A DNA stretch of 64,000 bases from Cyanobium sp. AMD-g. Its GTDB lineage: Bacteria; Cyanobacteriota; Cyanobacteriia; PCC-6307; Cyanobiaceae. Shown here piece after piece: positions 31,362-40,119 of this stretch. The stretch lies in contig NZ_JAGQCW010000001.1 in assembly GCF_024346395.1 (NCBI RefSeq), forward strand, positions 620,001 through 684,000. The letters are read 5' to 3'. The notes under the pieces were generated by a model, which made no database searches, was not told the origin of the DNA, and saw nothing but the letters and a program-made list of their open reading frames with translations. The translations under genes were made by a program, and so were the position numbers. The first letter of the stretch is position 1, and every line of letters starts with the position of its first letter.

Positions 31362-32165
31362 GGGTTGCTAATCAAGCCCTGCCGTTGCGCCTCATGCAGC
31401 CAGAGCCGCCACCAGCGCGGGATTGGCCTGCCAGCTGCAGGTCCCCTCCGTCACGGCCTCGATGCCCAGCTCGGCCCGCAGTTCCTCCAGGTTCTGCTCC
31501 ATCCGCTCCTCCCAGATCACCGGGAACAGCGGCCGGGCCTCGGCGCCGATGTGCAGACCCTTGCTGATCATGCCGAAGGCGTAACCGGCGGTGCGGGCCT
31601 GCTCGGCCGGGGTTTCCAGCTCATCGATCGGCGTGTCGTTGCGGAACCAGTTGAGCAGCAGCGCCATCAGATCGGTGAAGGCCAGGCCCGGATGGGCGAA
31701 CTGGGCCACGCTCAGGCTGATGACACCGAGTTCGCCGAAATTGTCGAGGCTGAAGCCACTGACGATGTGGTGGATGTCGTGGGTGGCATAGACGCGGTAG
31801 TTGATGTAATCGGCGTCGCTTTCGAGGTTGGCGTAGAACTCGGGTTTGGGGAAGAAGTTGATGTCGTACCCCATCGCCTCCAGCACCGTGGCGTAGGTGT
31901 GGCCCAGGGTGCCCTTCGGCAGGGCCTTGAGGGCGGCGGCGTCATAGGGGCCGCTCAGCCGCCGCTGCTCGATCAGGGCCACCGCCTCCGGGTTCCGCCC
32001 CAGCAGCGCCCGGCACACCTGCATCGGCTTCGACTGGCGCAGCCGGTGGGAGAGCAGGAAGACGTTGTTGGCCGACGCTCCGGCTCCGGCGGCCAGATCG
32101 GCGAGTTCCAGGAACGCGTGGATGTTGTCCTCGGTGGCGATCCGATCGAGGTAGCGGAAACCCAT
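30991..32165 (-). repeat. Long direct repeat, copy 2 (MNT-Coq4 block)
   Basis: Second copy of the block at 22837-24322, same strand. The junction between the MNT and coq4 genes is only 30 nt here, with a 15-nt match (AAGCCCTGCCGTTGC) to the IS481 transposase fragment of copy 1. Homologous recombination between the copies would delete the exosortase genes and two of their substrates. Confidence 0.85.
31392..32165 (-). CDS. Coq4-family zinc protein
   Basis: The product is 257 aa from the ATG at 32165 (MGFRYLDRIATEDNIHAF). The family motif H-D-x2-H-x11-E is complete in HDIHHIVSGFSLDNFGE, about two thirds in from the start. Preceding it are PYDAAALKALPKGTLGHTYA and GYDINFFPKPEF. In eukaryotes and some bacteria Coq4 serves coenzyme Q synthesis (C1 decarboxylation/hydroxylation and complex assembly). 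Cyanobacteria make plastoquinone, so the role here is unclear. This is the intact copy; the other copy has an amber codon at codon 196. Confidence 0.88.
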   Translation of the reverse strand: MGFRYLDRIATEDNIHAFLELADLAAGAGASANNVFLLSHRLRQSKPMQVCRALLGRNPEAVALIEQRRLSGPYDAAALKALPKGTLGHTYATVLEAMGYDINFFPKPEFYANLESDADYINYRVYATHDIHHIVSGFSLDNFGELGVISLSVAQFAHPGLAFTDLMALLLNWFRNDTPIDELETPAEQARTAGYAFGMISKGLHIGAEARPLFPVIWEERMEQNLEELRAELGIEAVTEGTCSWQANPALVAALAA

Positions 32166-32263
32166 GGCGGCGGTGCGGGGCGGGGGGTGCACCCACGGAC
32201 GCTAGACACGCCGCCCGGGCCGGCCCGCACAGGCGCCATGGAGACGCGGTGGAACGGGGCCCA

Positions 32264-34042
32264 TCAGGAACTCAGCCGAATCCGTCTGCGGATCCGGCGG
32301 GCGACGGCAAAGGCGCTTCCCACCCCAAGCACGGGAAGGGGGGCCGGCACCGGCGAGACCGGTCCCTGGGGCTCACCAGCGACATAGACCCCCGCCCAGC
32401 TGAGGCTGTCCTCATCGGTTTCACCTTCGAGCGCCATGCTGGCCGCGAACGCGATCCGGCCGTTGCGGAAACCATCCCGCTCGAGTCCCACGGCCACGAT
32501 CGGGATGCCTGCGGCCTGCGGATCGATGAGTCCGCCATCCATCCCGGTTTCAACGATGGTGCGGATGTCCGGGGTTTCGTCGGTGTCCGCGGCATAGAGA
32601 CCGGACATCACCTCCTTGAAGACGTCGTCCAGGCCATCCACTGTCCCCAGATCGACGCCCTTGAAGGCGAGGCTGTCCTCATCGAGGGCCAGGAAAGCGG
32701 AGGAGCGCCAGCGGGCCAGCTCCTGATCGCCTTCCTCATCGCCCCCTTCCCCGACCCCAGGCGGGCGACCGGAGAAGTTCCAGGACAGGAAGGATGTGAA
32801 CTGCTCACCGGTGCTGGCGATCAGCCTCGTGAGCTGGGAGGCGATATCGGTGACGAAGATGCCCTGATGGCGCGGAATCTCGAACTGGAAGTTGCCGTTG
32901 CCCACTCCACCGGTTTCGGGTTTCGCGGATTGCTCCTGGCAGTACTGAAGCCTCGCCTCGTTCCCGGAGGCCGCACAGGAGACCTGCTGGATGATGGTCT
33001 CGGAGCCCCAGGCGCCCCAGTAGGCCACGGAACGGCCATTGAAGGAGAGGACTTCACCGATGTTGGTGAGCCCGCCGGCATCCGTCAGATCGGTGAGGCC
33101 GCCGATGCTGGCCAGAGACGTGAGGGCCGTGGGATCTCCAAGTAGCGACGACAGATAGATGCCACCGACCGAGGGTACCTCTTCGTTGTCCACACCGAGA
33201 AACACCGCCTTGTTCAGCGCCGCGCTCGGTGGCGCGGTGGATCCGAAGTTGCGGTTCTGGGAATCACCGGGAATCGGCGTGGTGCTGTCGGCAATCAACC
33301 GGACAGGGGCCACACCGCCCTCGGCAACCAGATCGCGGAAGTACACCCCGGTTCTGCCCACGCCCTGGGCATCGGTCCAGTTGCCCTTGAAGACGACCGT
33401 GTTGTCGGTCACCGAAGGGGCACCGGGAAACTGATCGAACTTCAGGCCCGTCGGTCCGGTGGAGGACGGCACGCTGAAGTAGTTGAACGTGGCCAGTGCT
33501 CCGAGTTGACTGGCTCCGGTGATCAGGCTGCCCTGTGGGTTGCTGTAGATCCCCGACGTTCCCAGCGCGCCATCGGGCGACTGCCAGACAGGGCTGGACT
33601 GACCACGGAAGGCGACGGTGGTCGAAGCGTTCAGATCGATGCGCGGGAATGAGGGGAACTCGATGAAGGTCGCCCCCGTGTTGTTCGGAGCCGGCACGGG
33701 ACCTCCTCGCAACGCGATCGCAAAGATCGGACGGGGCAGGGCGCCATTGAGGAGATCACGGGTGAAGATGCCCGTGGCCGGCTGCCCACCACTGCCACCC
33801 CGCCCCCGGGCCCTGAAGACCACAAGCCCGGAGCCATTGATGGACGGCGGGTTGTAGGCGTTGAAGAGACTGGAGGTGCCCGGAATCAGATCGGCATTGT
33901 TGACCACCGTCTCGAACCGGAACGGAGCCGCCTCGGCGGACGACGCCGCCGAGAGGATCACCAGGGTGCTGCCGAGAAGACAGGCCGTGCGCGATCGACC
34001 TCCCCCGAGGCGGATGGATGTGGATGCGAGGGATCGCCGCAT
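32264..34042 (-). CDS. Large exported protein with VPAPLP sorting tail
   Basis: The product is 592 aa. The signal peptide ends about residue 38 (CLLGSTLVILSAASSAEAAP). The body has repeated beta-rich units of similar wording: FNAYNPPSINGSGLVVFRAR, LNASTTVAFRGQSS, VTDNTVVFKGNWTDAQGVGR, LALDEDSLAFKGVDLG, NGRIAFAASMALEG. These suggest a propeller-like or repeat fold of the type seen in other anchored cyanobacterial exoproteins. The tail is SPVPAPLPVLGVGSAFAVAR with a strongly basic end, making it the third candidate substrate of the cyanoexosortase. GC-rich, unlike the other two. Function unknown. Confidence 0.8.
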   Translation of the reverse strand: MRRSLASTSIRLGGGRSRTACLLGSTLVILSAASSAEAAPFRFETVVNNADLIPGTSSLFNAYNPPSINGSGLVVFRARGRGGSGGQPATGIFTRDLLNGALPRPIFAIALRGGPVPAPNNTGATFIEFPSFPRIDLNASTTVAFRGQSSPVWQSPDGALGTSGIYSNPQGSLITGASQLGALATFNYFSVPSSTGPTGLKFDQFPGAPSVTDNTVVFKGNWTDAQGVGRTGVYFRDLVAEGGVAPVRLIADSTTPIPGDSQNRNFGSTAPPSAALNKAVFLGVDNEEVPSVGGIYLSSLLGDPTALTSLASIGGLTDLTDAGGLTNIGEVLSFNGRSVAYWGAWGSETIIQQVSCAASGNEARLQYCQEQSAKPETGGVGNGNFQFEIPRHQGIFVTDIASQLTRLIASTGEQFTSFLSWNFSGRPPGVGEGGDEEGDQELARWRSSAFLALDEDSLAFKGVDLGTVDGLDDVFKEVMSGLYAADTDETPDIRTIVETGMDGGLIDPQAAGIPIVAVGLERDGFRNGRIAFAASMALEGETDEDSLSWAGVYVAGEPQGPVSPVPAPLPVLGVGSAFAVARRIRRRIRLSS

Positions 34043-34134
34043 GGGAAGGCCAAGCCAACACTCAGCGGATCTTCACAGAGGCGGATGCGCGTTCACGCGG
34101 CTGCTGCAGATGCGCCGCAGAAGTGGATGGCGAT

Positions 34135-34434
34135 TCAACAATTCGTCGTCTTCAGCAACGCATCAATGCGGCGGGCCAGCTCCAGATCCAGGTTCGACAG
34201 TCCGCCGGTGTCGTGGGTGGTGAGGTTGATCGTCACCCGGTTCCAGACGTTGCACCACTCCGGATGGTGGCCCAGCGTCTCGGCCGCCAGGGCCACCCGG
34301 GCCATGAAGCCGAAGGCGGCCGAAAAATCAGCGAAGCGCAGCTCGCGGTGCAGCTTGCCCTCCCGCAGGGTCCATTGCGGCAGTTCCTTGGACAGGGAGG
34401 CGATCTGGGCGGGGGTCAGGGGTTGGGCGGCCAT
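34135..34434 (-). CDS. Pterin-4a-carbinolamine dehydratase
   Basis: The product is 99 aa, the usual length. It has the dehydratase signature [14 protein letters not shown] followed by [16 protein letters not shown], providing the conserved His-His-Pro, Trp and Asp. The enzyme removes water from 4a-hydroxytetrahydropterin to recycle the cofactor; in cyanobacteria it may also serve other pterins. It lies 19 nt from the YjbQ gene on the same strand, and both lie downstream of the desaturase. Confidence 0.93.
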   Translation of the reverse strand: MAAQPLTPAQIASLSKELPQWTLREGKLHRELRFADFSAAFGFMARVALAAETLGHHPEWCNVWNRVTINLTTHDTGGLSNLDLELARRIDALLKTTNC

Positions 34435-34453
34435 GGGGGAAGAAAGCAGGAGG

Positions 34454-34906
34454 TCATTCGCCGAGCAGATGCAGGCTGAGGCGGCGCCGGTGGGGTCGGG
34501 CCCGGTGCTCCCACAGGTACACCGCCTGCCAGGTGCCGAGTACGAGCCGGCCCGATTGGAACGGCAGCACCAGGCTGGTGCAGGTGAGCGCGGTGCGGAT
34601 GTGGGCGGGCATGTCGTCGGGGCCTTCGTCGTCGTGCACCCAGGCGCGCCGCTCGCCCTGGCCGCTGATCGGCCGCACCCCCTCAGGGGGCACCAGGGCC
34701 CGCAGAAAGGCGGCCAGATCCACCAGCACCCTGGGGTCGGCGTTTTCGTTGATCGTCAGCGAGCACGACGTGTGCTGGCTGGCGATGGTGGCGCTGCCCA
34801 GCTGCAGCCCGCTGGCGGCGATCAGGCCATTGACGGCCGCGGTGATGTCATCGAAACCCTCGCCCTTGGTGGTGATCTCCAGCTGGCGGAGGGTCTGGCG
34901 CAACAT
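34454..34906 (-). CDS. YjbQ-family protein (UPF0047)
   Basis: The product is 150 aa. Family marks are [20 protein letters not shown] near residue 45 and [19 protein letters not shown] at the end, with conserved His and Glu residues arranged around an anion site. E. coli YjbQ has weak thiamine-phosphate synthase activity, so the annotation 'secondary thiamine-phosphate synthase' is common, though the main role is not settled. It lies between the desaturase and the pterin dehydratase in a minus-strand run with short gaps. Confidence 0.9.
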   Translation of the reverse strand: MLRQTLRQLEITTKGEGFDDITAAVNGLIAASGLQLGSATIASQHTSCSLTINENADPRVLVDLAAFLRALVPPEGVRPISGQGERRAWVHDDEGPDDMPAHIRTALTCTSLVLPFQSGRLVLGTWQAVYLWEHRARPHRRRLSLHLLGE

Positions 34907-34924
34907 CGGGCCCTCTGGCGATGA

Positions 34925-36109
34925 TCAGCCGGTGACGGCCACCTGGAGGCCGGATCGCTGCTCCTCGATCGTGGTCAGGCGGCAGGCCTGGGGATCCCAG
35001 AGGATGTAGCTGAAGCAGCCGGGGATGTCGGCCAGCGACAGCCGCCGAACGCCGCTCAGCAGGTGGGCGTTGCGCCCATGGCAGGCCCGCAGCCGGTAGT
35101 TGGGGATCTTCGAGGAGAGGTGGTGGATGGCATGGCAGCCGATGTCGGCCGAGAACCAGTTGAAGATCGGCGGCAGCTCCAGATCACTGGTGCCCTCCAG
35201 CACCCCGGTCATCTCGCTCCAGCCGGCGGTGGCATGGGCGTAGGAGCCGGGGAAGTTGTGCTGCACAAAGAAGATGCAGATGAAGATCGCCGCCGCACAG
35301 GCCATCACCGGGGTGTAGAGCGACCAGAACACACCGGCACCGAGCCAGTGGGCCATCAGCCACCAGGAGCCGATCACGGCGATGTTGTTGGCCACCAGAT
35401 GGCGGAATTCCCCGTTGGTGTACCAGTGCTTGGAGCGGTAGCTGGACAGGATCCGGCCCAGGCCCATCGGCTCCGGGCTGCGCAGGCAGGCCATCAGGTG
35501 GGGGAAGAAGCCCGCCACGCCCAGCAGCAGGGCCACCCGGGGCTTGATCACCAGGTAGAAGAAGCCACCGGGGAACAGCATCGCCGGGTGGCGCAGCACG
35601 CCATAGAACCTCTGCTGGCCGGGGCTGAGCGCCGCAAAGGCGCTGGCGGTGACCAGGGCCGAGGGTCCCTGGTACTTCTCCCAGTCACCGTTGTGGCGGT
35701 GGTGGTAGGCATGGCCCCGCGACCAGGGGTACTGGGGAATGGCGCTGAGCACCCCAAGCAGGAAGCCGAACACCTGGTTGGCCCGCCGGCTGCGGAACAG
35801 GGAGTCGTGGCCGCAGTCATGCATCAGCGAAAAGACGCGCGCCAGCAGCAGCACCATCACCACCATCGTGGGGATCAGCAGCAGCGGAGCGTGCTTGAGG
35901 CTCCAGTCGGCGAGCCACCACAGGGCCGCGTAGGGGATCACGGTGTTGGCGATCTGCCAGCCGCCGCGCAGATTCGAGCTGTCCATGAAGGACTTCAGCT
36001 CGAAATCGCCCCGTTTCGGCTGTCGAACCACGGCGGGTTCTGACAGGGTGGCTGGCGAGGTTCCCTGCGGCAATGCAAACCTTTGTTGATGTCGAACGAT
36101 CCTAGGCAC
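34925..36109 (-). CDS. Membrane fatty-acid desaturase
   Basis: The product is 394 aa; the true start may be one of several Met codons within the first 42 residues. The three histidine boxes are clear: HDCGH (near 98), HAYHHRH (near 133) and HAIHH (near 330), with membrane pairs between. This is the acyl-lipid desaturase family that inserts double bonds using ferredoxin. The box pattern with H-D-C-G-H resembles the omega-6/omega-3 (DesA/DesB-like) branch rather than the acyl-CoA type, but regiospecificity cannot be fixed by reading. It is divergent from the carotenoid oxidoreductase gene with 73 nt between. Confidence 0.88.
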   Translation of the reverse strand: MPRIVRHQQRFALPQGTSPATLSEPAVVRQPKRGDFELKSFMDSSNLRGGWQIANTVIPYAALWWLADWSLKHAPLLLIPTMVVMVLLLARVFSLMHDCGHDSLFRSRRANQVFGFLLGVLSAIPQYPWSRGHAYHHRHNGDWEKYQGPSALVTASAFAALSPGQQRFYGVLRHPAMLFPGGFFYLVIKPRVALLLGVAGFFPHLMACLRSPEPMGLGRILSSYRSKHWYTNGEFRHLVANNIAVIGSWWLMAHWLGAGVFWSLYTPVMACAAAIFICIFFVQHNFPGSYAHATAGWSEMTGVLEGTSDLELPPIFNWFSADIGCHAIHHLSSKIPNYRLRACHGRNAHLLSGVRRLSLADIPGCFSYILWDPQACRLTTIEEQRSGLQVAVTG

Positions 36110-36182
36110 CGATCCAGTGCGGCGACAGCCGTGCTGGCGAAGGGAATCTCAATAGGATCTGTCACGGACTTGTGCGCCCAAG

Positions 36183-37724
36183 GTGAACGACCTGATCGTC
36201 GTGGGCAGTGGCCTGGGCGGCCTTTGTGCCGGCGCCATCGCCGCCCGCCACGGGCTGGATGTGGTGGTGCTCGAGGCCCACACCACCCCGGGCGGCGCCG
36301 CCCATGGCTTTCGCCGCGGCCCCTTTCAGTTCGAGTCCGGTCCTTCGCTGTGGAGTGGCCTGGGCCGCTGGCCCAGCACCAATCCCCTGGCCCAGGTGCT
36401 GCGGGCGGTGGGAGAAACCCTGCCCGTGGCCACCTACCGCGACTGGGGCCTGCTGCTGCCCGAGGGATCGCTGCGGGTGGGGGTGGGGCAGGGGCCGTTC
36501 CTGGCCCTGCTGCGCGAGTTGCGCGGGCCGTCGGTGGCCGAGCAATGGGACCGTTTCCTCACGGCCCTCCAACCCAGCTGCGACGCGGCCCGCTCCCTGC
36601 CCCTGCTGGCCCTGCGGCCCGGGGCGGGGCTGGCCACCACCCTCGGCGGCGGCAACGCCCTGCGCCTGCTGGGCCAGGCGGGGCGGCTGGCCAGCCTCGG
36701 GGGCGCCTTCGGGCCGATCGCCCGCCGTCACCTCAGCGATCCCTTCCTGCTGCACTGGGTCGAGCTGCTCTGCTTCCTGATCTCGGGCCTGCCCATGGAC
36801 CAGACCAGCGCCGCCGCCATGGCGACCCTGTTCGGTGAATGGTTCGAGCCCGAGGCCTGCCTCGACTACCCCATCGGCGGCAGCGGGGCGGTGGCGGCGG
36901 CCCTGGTGCGCGGCATGGAGCGCCACGGCGGCCGGCTGCGCACCGCAGCGCCGGTGGCCGAAATCCTGGTGGAACGGGGGCGGGCCGTCGGCGTCCGGCT
37001 GGAGAACGGCGAACGCCTCGAGGCGCAGCGGGGGGTGATCGCCAACACCAGCCCCTGGGATCTGCTCTCCCTGCTGCCTGATGGGGCAGTGCCCTCCCGC
37101 TGGCGGCGGCGCCAGGCGGCCACCCCGGCCTGCGCCAGCTTCCTGCACTGGCACCTGGCCCTGCGCGGCGACGACCTCGACCACCTGCCGGTCCACCACG
37201 TCTGGGTGGGCGACTGGCAACGGGGCATCGGCGCCGAACGCAACATGGTGGTGCTGTCGATGCCCTCCCGGCTCGACCCGGCCTGCGCCCCGCCCGGCCA
37301 CCAGGTGCTGCACGGCTACACGCCGGCCAACGAACCCTGGGAGCTGTGGCAGGGGCTGGAGCGGGGCAGCGCCGCCTATGAAACGTTGAAGCGCGAACGC
37401 TGCGCCGTCTTCGGACAGGTGCTCTCCCAGGTGCTGCCCGACTGGCGGGAGCGGGTGGTGGTGGAACTGCAGGGCACCCCCCTCACCCACCGCCATTACC
37501 TGCGCACGCACCAGGGCAGTTACGGCCCGGCCTGGCCGGCCAGCGGCGGCCCCTTCCCCGGCGGCACCACCCCGATCGAAGGCCTGGTGCTCTGCGGCGC
37601 CGGTGTGTTCCCGGGCATCGGCGTGCCGCCGGTGGCGGTGAGCGGCGCCATGGCGGCCCACCGCTTCGTCAGCGCCCGCCAGCAACGGCAGCTGCTGGAG
37701 GAGATCGGCCTGATGGACCTCTAG
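36183..37724 (+). CDS. FAD-dependent carotenoid oxidoreductase (CrtI/CrtH-like)
   Basis: The product is 513 aa with a GTG start. The dinucleotide-binding motif is at the very start: IVVGSGLGGLCAGAIAARHG then VVVLEAH. The next block, TPGGAAHGFRRGPFQFESGP, is typical of carotene desaturases and isomerases. Near the C-terminus LVLCGAGVFPGIGVPPVAVS closes the FAD site. In cyanobacteria CrtH isomerises prolycopene to all-trans lycopene; this member may be CrtH or a paralogue. GC-rich, no operon partner downstream on the same strand. Confidence 0.85.
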   Translation: MNDLIVVGSGLGGLCAGAIAARHGLDVVVLEAHTTPGGAAHGFRRGPFQFESGPSLWSGLGRWPSTNPLAQVLRAVGETLPVATYRDWGLLLPEGSLRVGVGQGPFLALLRELRGPSVAEQWDRFLTALQPSCDAARSLPLLALRPGAGLATTLGGGNALRLLGQAGRLASLGGAFGPIARRHLSDPFLLHWVELLCFLISGLPMDQTSAAAMATLFGEWFEPEACLDYPIGGSGAVAAALVRGMERHGGRLRTAAPVAEILVERGRAVGVRLENGERLEAQRGVIANTSPWDLLSLLPDGAVPSRWRRRQAATPACASFLHWHLALRGDDLDHLPVHHVWVGDWQRGIGAERNMVVLSMPSRLDPACAPPGHQVLHGYTPANEPWELWQGLERGSAAYETLKRERCAVFGQVLSQVLPDWRERVVVELQGTPLTHRHYLRTHQGSYGPAWPASGGPFPGGTTPIEGLVLCGAGVFPGIGVPPVAVSGAMAAHRFVSARQQRQLLEEIGLMDL

Positions 37725-37734
37725 GCGCTCCCGC

Positions 37735-38184
37735 TCAGAAGCGCCGCAACGCCTGGTTGCCCAGCTGCACCTCGCGCAGCAGCAGCAGCACCGCCGTCAT
37801 CAGCGAGCCCATCGCCAGCACGAACAGCAGCGCCACCAGGGGGGTCAGGTCGATCGTGGCCAGGGTGCTCAGGAACAGCACCATCACCACCGTGGCCACC
37901 AGCAGGAAGCTGGTGGTGGCCGAAGCGAAGGCCGCCGAGGCCAGCGTCATGCGGCGGCGGTGCAGCTGCAGTTCCCCCTGCAGTTCCCGCGAGCGGGCCA
38001 CGCTGGCGGCCGGATCCCCCGCCTTGAGCACCCGGGCCCGGTCGATGATGCGCGACAGGCGGGTGGTGATCACCCCCAGCAGGCCACTGATGCCCGCCAG
38101 CAGGAACACCGGCGTCACCGCCAGTCGGATCGTCTCCGCCAGTCCTGACGCGCCCTGGGGCACCACCAGCAGGATCAGTGGCAA
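37735..38184 (-). CDS. DUF2721 membrane protein
   Basis: The product is 149 aa with three hydrophobic segments: VFLLAGISGLLGVITT near the start, FASATTSFLLVATVVMVLFL and LVALLFVLAMGSLMTAVLLL. Between the first two is a basic region (TRLSRIIDRARVLKAG) that is the hallmark of this small conserved family. Function unknown. It converges on the carotenoid gene, 10 nt apart, and diverges from the OsmC gene. The frame is open further upstream but without similarity. Confidence 0.75.
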   Translation of the reverse strand: MPLILLVVPQGASGLAETIRLAVTPVFLLAGISGLLGVITTRLSRIIDRARVLKAGDPAASVARSRELQGELQLHRRRMTLASAAFASATTSFLLVATVVMVLFLSTLATIDLTPLVALLFVLAMGSLMTAVLLLLREVQLGNQALRRF

Positions 38185-38261
38185 GGATCCGTGGCAGGGG
38201 GAACGAATTTAGGCCGGCGGCCCCTGCCAGCCTGCTGCAGCTTCTGCCCGCCTCGCCCGCC

Positions 38262-38678
38262 ATGACCACGATCACCTGCCGCTACGAAGGAGCCCTGCGC
38301 TGCGCGGCGGAGCACGCCGCCTCAGGATCGCGGCTGATCACCGATGCCCCCGTCGACAACCAGGGCAAGGGCGAAGCCTTCTCCCCCACCGACCTGGTGG
38401 GCACGGCCCTGGCCACCTGTCTGCTGACCGTGATGGGCATCGTGGCCGAACGCCAGGGCATTGCCCTGGAGGGCGCCGCTGTGCGGCTGGAGAAGGGCAT
38501 GAGCAGCAGCGGCGAGCGCCGCATCGCCCTGCTGGAGGCCTGGATTGACCTGCCGGCCGGCCTCGGGGCCGAGCAGCGTGAGCTGCTGATCCGCACCGGC
38601 GAGAGCTGCCCGGTGAAGGTCAGCCTGGAAGGTTGCGTGCCGATGCGGCTGCACTGGAGCCCGGCGGCGGCGGACTGA
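38262..38678 (+). CDS. OsmC-family peroxidase-like protein
   Basis: The product is 138 aa from the ATG at 38262 (MTTITCRYEGALRC). The two catalytic cysteines are in ALATCLLTVMGIVA and GESCPVKVSLEG, the redox pair of OsmC/Ohr proteins that reduce organic or lipid hydroperoxides using thiols. SPTDLVGTALATC is the family helix. The 3' end overlaps the convergent hypothetical gene by 59 nt, which is long but both frames look real. Confidence 0.9.
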   Translation: MTTITCRYEGALRCAAEHAASGSRLITDAPVDNQGKGEAFSPTDLVGTALATCLLTVMGIVAERQGIALEGAAVRLEKGMSSSGERRIALLEAWIDLPAGLGAEQRELLIRTGESCPVKVSLEGCVPMRLHWSPAAAD

Positions 38679-39297
38679 GGGTGACGCCCACCTCCAGCTG
38701 CTCCAGCGGGGCCTCAGGATCCACCGGCACCAGCAGCACCATGGTGCTGGCGGCGGGCCGGGTGCCGGGCTGCTCCTGCAGGATCTCCAGGGCCACCATC
38801 GTCTTGCGCCACTGCAGGATCTTGCCCTCGAGCAGGGCCACGAAGTCGTCAGGGCTCCAGCGGGCCCCCTCCCCCCGGCAGGGGTAGCGCTCCAGCACGT
38901 CGAGGATCTCCATCTCCCGCAACGGCGCCGCGTCGGCCGGATCCCACACCAGCAGATAGTTGCCGTCGAGGGCGTTGGCCTCCAGCAGGCTCGCCTCACT
39001 GGCCAGCAGGGTGTCGAGGGCCATCTCGTCGTCGTCCCGCTCGATCGCGGTGAGCAGGGCCTCCAGCACCAGCTGGGTGTCGTCGTCGAGCTGGTCGCAA
39101 TGGACCGTGAGCAGGCCCGTCACCGCCAGTTCGATCTCGCCGAGCGGCAGCACCATCGTCAGGGCCCGCAAAATCGCGCTGAGCACGTCGCCGGCTTCGC
39201 CGTTGCTGGGCTGGTCGTCCAGCACCAGATCGGGATCGGCCATGAAGCGTTCGATGGCCGCAAGCACCAGGTCCTGCTCCGGGGAAGGGGGATGCAT
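38620..39297 (-). CDS. Conserved cyanobacterial hypothetical protein, acidic
   Basis: From the ATG at 39297 the product is 225 aa: MHPPSPEQDLVLAAIERFMA. It is acidic and mainly helical (LDDDTQLVLEALLTAIERDD, LLASEASLLEANALDGNYLL), then a more mixed C-terminal region with VALLEGKILQWRKTMVALEI. I do not recognise a domain. No signal peptide or membrane helix. The last 59 nt overlap the OsmC gene tail to tail. It may be a protein of the cyanobacterial core with unknown function. Confidence 0.6.
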   Translation of the reverse strand: MHPPSPEQDLVLAAIERFMADPDLVLDDQPSNGEAGDVLSAILRALTMVLPLGEIELAVTGLLTVHCDQLDDDTQLVLEALLTAIERDDDEMALDTLLASEASLLEANALDGNYLLVWDPADAAPLREMEILDVLERYPCRGEGARWSPDDFVALLEGKILQWRKTMVALEILQEQPGTRPAASTMVLLVPVDPEAPLEQLEVGVTLSPPPPGSSAAASARNLPG

Positions 39298-39395
39298 CGA
39301 TCCGGCCGCAGACGTCACGTAGCACCACCATGGCGCCGCCAGCAGCGGGCCGGTACGGGCGTTGTGCGATTCAGAGCGGGGGGTGGGGTCCCCCG

Positions 39396-39791
39396 TCACC
39401 AGAGCAAGCGGCAGGGAAAGGTGGCCAAGGCGGGGTCGAGGCTCACCAGTTGCAAACCCTCCAGCTCCGCCTGGGCCGCCAGCAACCGATCGAACGGATC
39501 GCGATGGGCCTGGGGGTAAGCGCCAGCGCGAACGCCGTGATGCAACTGCACGGCGAGGGGCTGGAAGCCCTGCTGCAGCAGCAGGGAAGGCAGATCCAGG
39601 AGCAGTCCTTCAGCGCCGGGAAGTTTGCCCAGCCTGGCCCTGGTGGCGATCTCCCAGCCGGAGGCGGCGCTCACGAAGATGGCCGCCGCCGGATCGCCAA
39701 TGGCCTTCTGGGCGATCCCGGAGAGCTTCTCCGGTTCCACCAACCACCAGAGCAGGGCATGGGTATCCAGCAGGAGGGACGCCGCCATCAA
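39396..39791 (-). CDS. VapC-family PIN toxin
   Basis: The product is 131 aa and complete. The four acidic positions are visible: LLLDTHALLWWL (first Asp), SAASGWEIATRARLGKLP (Glu), HRDPFDRLLAAQAELEGL (Asp), and VSLDPALATF (last Asp). The protein should be a metal-dependent RNase held in check by the antitoxin upstream. It overlaps the antitoxin stop by 4 nt (ATGA). Of the three PIN toxins in the window this is the only one with all the expected residues. Confidence 0.9.
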   Translation of the reverse strand: MMAASLLLDTHALLWWLVEPEKLSGIAQKAIGDPAAAIFVSAASGWEIATRARLGKLPGAEGLLLDLPSLLLQQGFQPLAVQLHHGVRAGAYPQAHRDPFDRLLAAQAELEGLQLVSLDPALATFPCRLLW

Positions 39792-40039
39792 CGGGGCAGC
39801 GCCGCCTCAAGGGCATCGAGCTCCTCGGGGGGCAGGGGTGCCAGGAGCACGTCCGTGGCCGGAAGCTGCAGTCGCCCACGCAGCACCCCGGGCTGGCGGC
39901 GAGGCTGATCCGGATCCAGCGGCACCAGCCGCGCCCAGGGCTTGCCATCCTTCGCCACCAGGATGGTTTCGCCGGCATGGGCGGCGTCGATCAGCCGCGA
40001 GAACTGGGTCTTGGCCTCATGAACGTTGACGGTTCGCAT
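39788..40039 (-). CDS. Phd/YefM-type antitoxin
   Basis: From the ATG at 40039 (MRTVNVHEAKTQFSRLIDAA) the product is 83 aa. GETILVAKDGKPWARLVPLD is the typical second half of the DNA-binding fold. A proline-rich linker and the helix LPPEELDALEAALPR follow and should wrap the toxin. It is the first gene of the pair and should autoregulate with VapC; the region upstream of 40039 would hold the operator. Confidence 0.9.
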   Translation of the reverse strand: MRTVNVHEAKTQFSRLIDAAHAGETILVAKDGKPWARLVPLDPDQPRRQPGVLRGRLQLPATDVLLAPLPPEELDALEAALPR

Positions 40040-40119
40040 GGCGGACGCTGCCGATCGCGGCTCGGGCACGGATTGAGATTAGTCCGGATGTGGGCCCAGC
40101 TCAACGAGCCGGTGCCGCC

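Noticed and set aside
36162-37685. A 507-codon minus-strand frame opposite the carotenoid oxidoreductase
   Set aside because: No ribosome site or domain, and Gly/Ala/Gln-rich; the plus-strand gene has a clear FAD motif.
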